A DNA stretch of 7,103 bases, from contig JAGRHM010000214.1 in NCBI GenBank assembly GCA_020445005.1, positions 1 to 7,103 of the forward strand. Direction: 5' to 3'. The notes under the pieces were generated by a model. It worked only from the letters and a program-made list of their open reading frames with translations. It ran no database searches and was not told the origin of the DNA. The position numbers and the translations under genes are program-made. Source of the stretch: Candidatus Competibacteraceae bacterium (GTDB taxonomy: Bacteria; Pseudomonadota; Gammaproteobacteria; Competibacterales; Competibacteraceae). Shown one piece after another: positions 5,580-7,103 of this stretch; position 1 is the stretch's first letter, and each line of letters starts with the position of its first letter.

Positions 5580-7103
5580 TTAATCAAACTCGTAGGTAAA
5601 TTCGCCGTCCTGTACCTGCACTTGAACCCGCGCTACCGGTTGACCGCCCATAATCCGCTTGAGAAATTCCTCACTGATCGCCGGTAGCACGGTGTTGGTC
5701 AGAATAGCGTCCACCATGCGTCCACCGCTTTCCAATTCGGTGCAACGGCTGACAATGAGCTTGATCACCTCGTCGTCGTAAACAAAGGGAACCTTGTGGT
5801 TTTCCAGAATGCGCTTCTCAATTCGGCCCAGTTGCAGGCGGACGATATCGCCGATCATGGCGTCATTGAGCGGATAGTAGGGAATCGTCACCAACCGGCC
5901 TAGCAGCGCGGGCGGAAACACTTTCAGCAATGGCTCGCGCAGGGCTTTACTGAGTCCCTCAGCATCTGGCAACAACTCTGGATCTTTGCACATATTGGCA
6001 ATCAGATCAGTACCGACGTTGGTAGTCAGCAAAATCAGGGTATTTTTGAAGTCGATGAACCGCCCTTCGCCATCCTCCATCCAGCCCTTATCGAAGACCT
6101 GGAAAAAGATTTCATGCACGTCATGATGCGCCTTTTCCACCTCGTCCAGTAGCACCACGCTGTAGGGTCGCCGCCGCACCGCCTCGGTCAACACGCCGCC
6201 TTCACCGTAACCGACATAGCCGGGAGGTGCGCCCTTCAGGGTGGAAACCGTGTGCGCTTCCTGGAACTCGCTCATGTTAATGGTGATGACGTTCTGCTCG
6301 CCGCCATACAGAGACTCGGCCAGGGCCAGGGCCGTTTCGGTCTTGCCCACCCCGGACGGGCCGGCCAGCATGAACACGCCAATCGGCTTGCTGGGGTTGT
6401 CCAATGCGGCGCGCGAGGTCTGAATCCGCCGGGCAATCATGTCCAGGGCGTGACGCTGGCCGATGATGCGGCGGTTGATGATGTCGGCCAGCTTGAGCAC
6501 GGTTTCGATTTCGTTCTTGACCATGCGCCCGACCGGAATGCCGGTCCAGTCGGCGACCACCGACGCCACCGCCTGAGCGTCCACGCTGGGTAGGATCAGC
6601 GGCGTTTCGCCCTGCAATTCGTGCAATCGGCCTTGGAGATCCTTCAGCTCCGCCAACCAAGTCTGCCGTTCCGGGTCGGGTTCGGCCACGGCGGCGGCAT
6701 CGACCGCGCCACCATCACCGCGCAGCTTGGCGCGCAGTTCCAGGATCTGATCGACCACGCCTTTTTCTTCCTGCCAACGGGCCTCCAGTTCTCCCAGTCG
6801 TAGCTGCTCGGCCTGTAACTTCTCGGTGGCGTCGGCCTGACGCTGAGCGGTATCGATGCCGACCGCCGTTTCGCGACCGATGATCTCCAGTTCGGTGTTC
6901 AGCCCTTCGATGCGGCGACGGCAATCCTCGACCTCGGCCGGCACCGCGTGCAGACTGATCGCCACCCGGGCGCTGGCGGTATCCAGCAAGCTGACTGCCT
7001 TGTCCGGCAACTGCCGGGCCGGGATGTAGCGATGCGACAGCTTGACCGCCGCCTCCAGCGCTTCGTCGAGAATCAGCACCCGGTGATGTTGCTCCATGGT
7101 CGA
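5580..7103 (-). CDS. clpV: type VI secretion ATPase ClpV/TssH, C-terminal part (5' end outside window)
   Basis: Hsp100/Clp-type AAA+ ATPase that disassembles the contracted TssB-TssC sheath so the type VI secretion apparatus can be reused; cytoplasmic hexamer. The frame is open to the right edge (codons upstream of ATG 7097 encode ST, as in the family's ST-EQHH stretch), so ~507 of the usual ~870-900 residues are seen. Counting from Met 7097: the end of ATPase domain 1 with SHRYIPARQLPDKAVSLLDTA (21-41), a middle coiled-coil region (~50-165), TGIPVGRM (185-192), then ATPase domain 2 with Walker A GPSGVGKT (246-253), pore loop GYVGYGEGG (293-301), Walker B VVLLDE (314-319), sensor 1 TTN (358-360), Arg finger region LLGR (398-401) and sensor 2 GGR (458-460). 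FDKGWMEDGEGRFIDFKNT (335-353) is diagnostic of ClpV; ClpB has a different stretch there. Stop is TAA 5582-5580. Other type VI genes are expected to the right. Confidence 0.94.
   Translation of the reverse strand, partial: STMEQHHRVLILDEALEAAVKLSHRYIPARQLPDKAVSLLDTASARVAISLHAVPAEVEDCRRRIEGLNTELEIIGRETAVGIDTAQRQADATEKLQAEQLRLGELEARWQEEKGVVDQILELRAKLRGDGGAVDAAAVAEPDPERQTWLAELKDLQGRLHELQGETPLILPSVDAQAVASVVADWTGIPVGRMVKNEIETVLKLADIINRRIIGQRHALDMIARRIQTSRAALDNPSKPIGVFMLAGPSGVGKTETALALAESLYGGEQNVITINMSEFQEAHTVSTLKGAPPGYVGYGEGGVLTEAVRRRPYSVVLLDEVEKAHHDVHEIFFQVFDKGWMEDGEGRFIDFKNTLILLTTNVGTDLIANMCKDPELLPDAEGLSKALREPLLKVFPPALLGRLVTIPYYPLNDAMIGDIVRLQLGRIEKRILENHKVPFVYDDEVIKLIVSRCTELESGGRMVDAILTNTVLPAISEEFLKRIMGGQPVARVQVQVQDGEFTYEFD

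Noticed and set aside
6241..6660. Several open frames on both strands within clpV
   Set aside because: All overlap the ATPase domain of clpV, whose motifs are unambiguous; the products are Arg/Gly/Pro-rich shadows.
5580..7103. ClpB disaggregase as the identity of the AAA+ gene
   Set aside because: The stretch DKGWMEDGEGR and the segment SHRYIPARQLPDKAVSLLDTA with its following residues fit ClpV/TssH rather than ClpB, which has a DGRLTDGQGR-like stretch.
1..7103. CRISPR arrays, tRNA or rRNA genes, insertion sequences
   Set aside because: No regularly spaced repeats, tRNA-like folds, rRNA signatures or transposase genes were seen; nearly the whole window is coding.

Overview
The window (about 57% G+C by eye) reads as a piece of a Gram-negative, proteobacterial chromosome, most likely a gammaproteobacterium. 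The evidence is a type VI secretion ATPase, a bacterial-type glycogen branching enzyme and the accessory genes of the exosortase A (XrtA/EpsH, PEP-CTERM) exopolysaccharide system. Glycogen-accumulating Competibacter-like bacteria fit this mix, but that is a guess from gene content; no marker gene in the window fixes the taxon.

Layout, left to right. (1) The 3' part of glgB, plus strand, with an unusual Pro/Ala/Glu-rich tail. (2) A 63-bp gap holding a perfect 30-bp palindrome. (3) A large plus-strand membrane protein of the O-antigen ligase/polymerase type, with a long extracytoplasmic insert. (4) Convergent to it, and overlapping its 3' end by 58 bp, a minus-strand cluster transcribed right to left: acyl carrier protein, then exosortase A-associated hydrolase 2, then exosortase A-associated hydrolase 1. 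These are packed tightly: the carrier protein stop abuts the hydrolase 2 start, and the intact hydrolase 2 frame would overlap hydrolase 1 by GTGA. (5) A 122-bp gap with a good ribosome binding site and a possible weak promoter. (6) The C-terminal part of the type VI secretion ATPase ClpV/TssH, minus strand, running off the right edge.

The most notable feature is an in-frame TGA in hydrolase 2. The same frame continues for another 64 codons, encoding a convincing family C-terminus that ends exactly at the hydrolase 1 start. The TGA lies where a Trp (TGG) is expected, so it is either a recent nonsense mutation, a base-call error, or, least likely, recoding.

How the genes may work together: the carrier protein and the two alpha/beta hydrolases belong to the set that accompanies XrtA loci and is thought to make or transfer an uncharacterised small acyl-type group. 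The ligase-like membrane protein would act in the periplasm on a lipid-linked glycan. The exosortase itself, its acyl-CoA ligase and decarboxylase partners, and any PEP-CTERM substrate are not in this window. GlgB and ClpV appear to be unrelated neighbours on either side.
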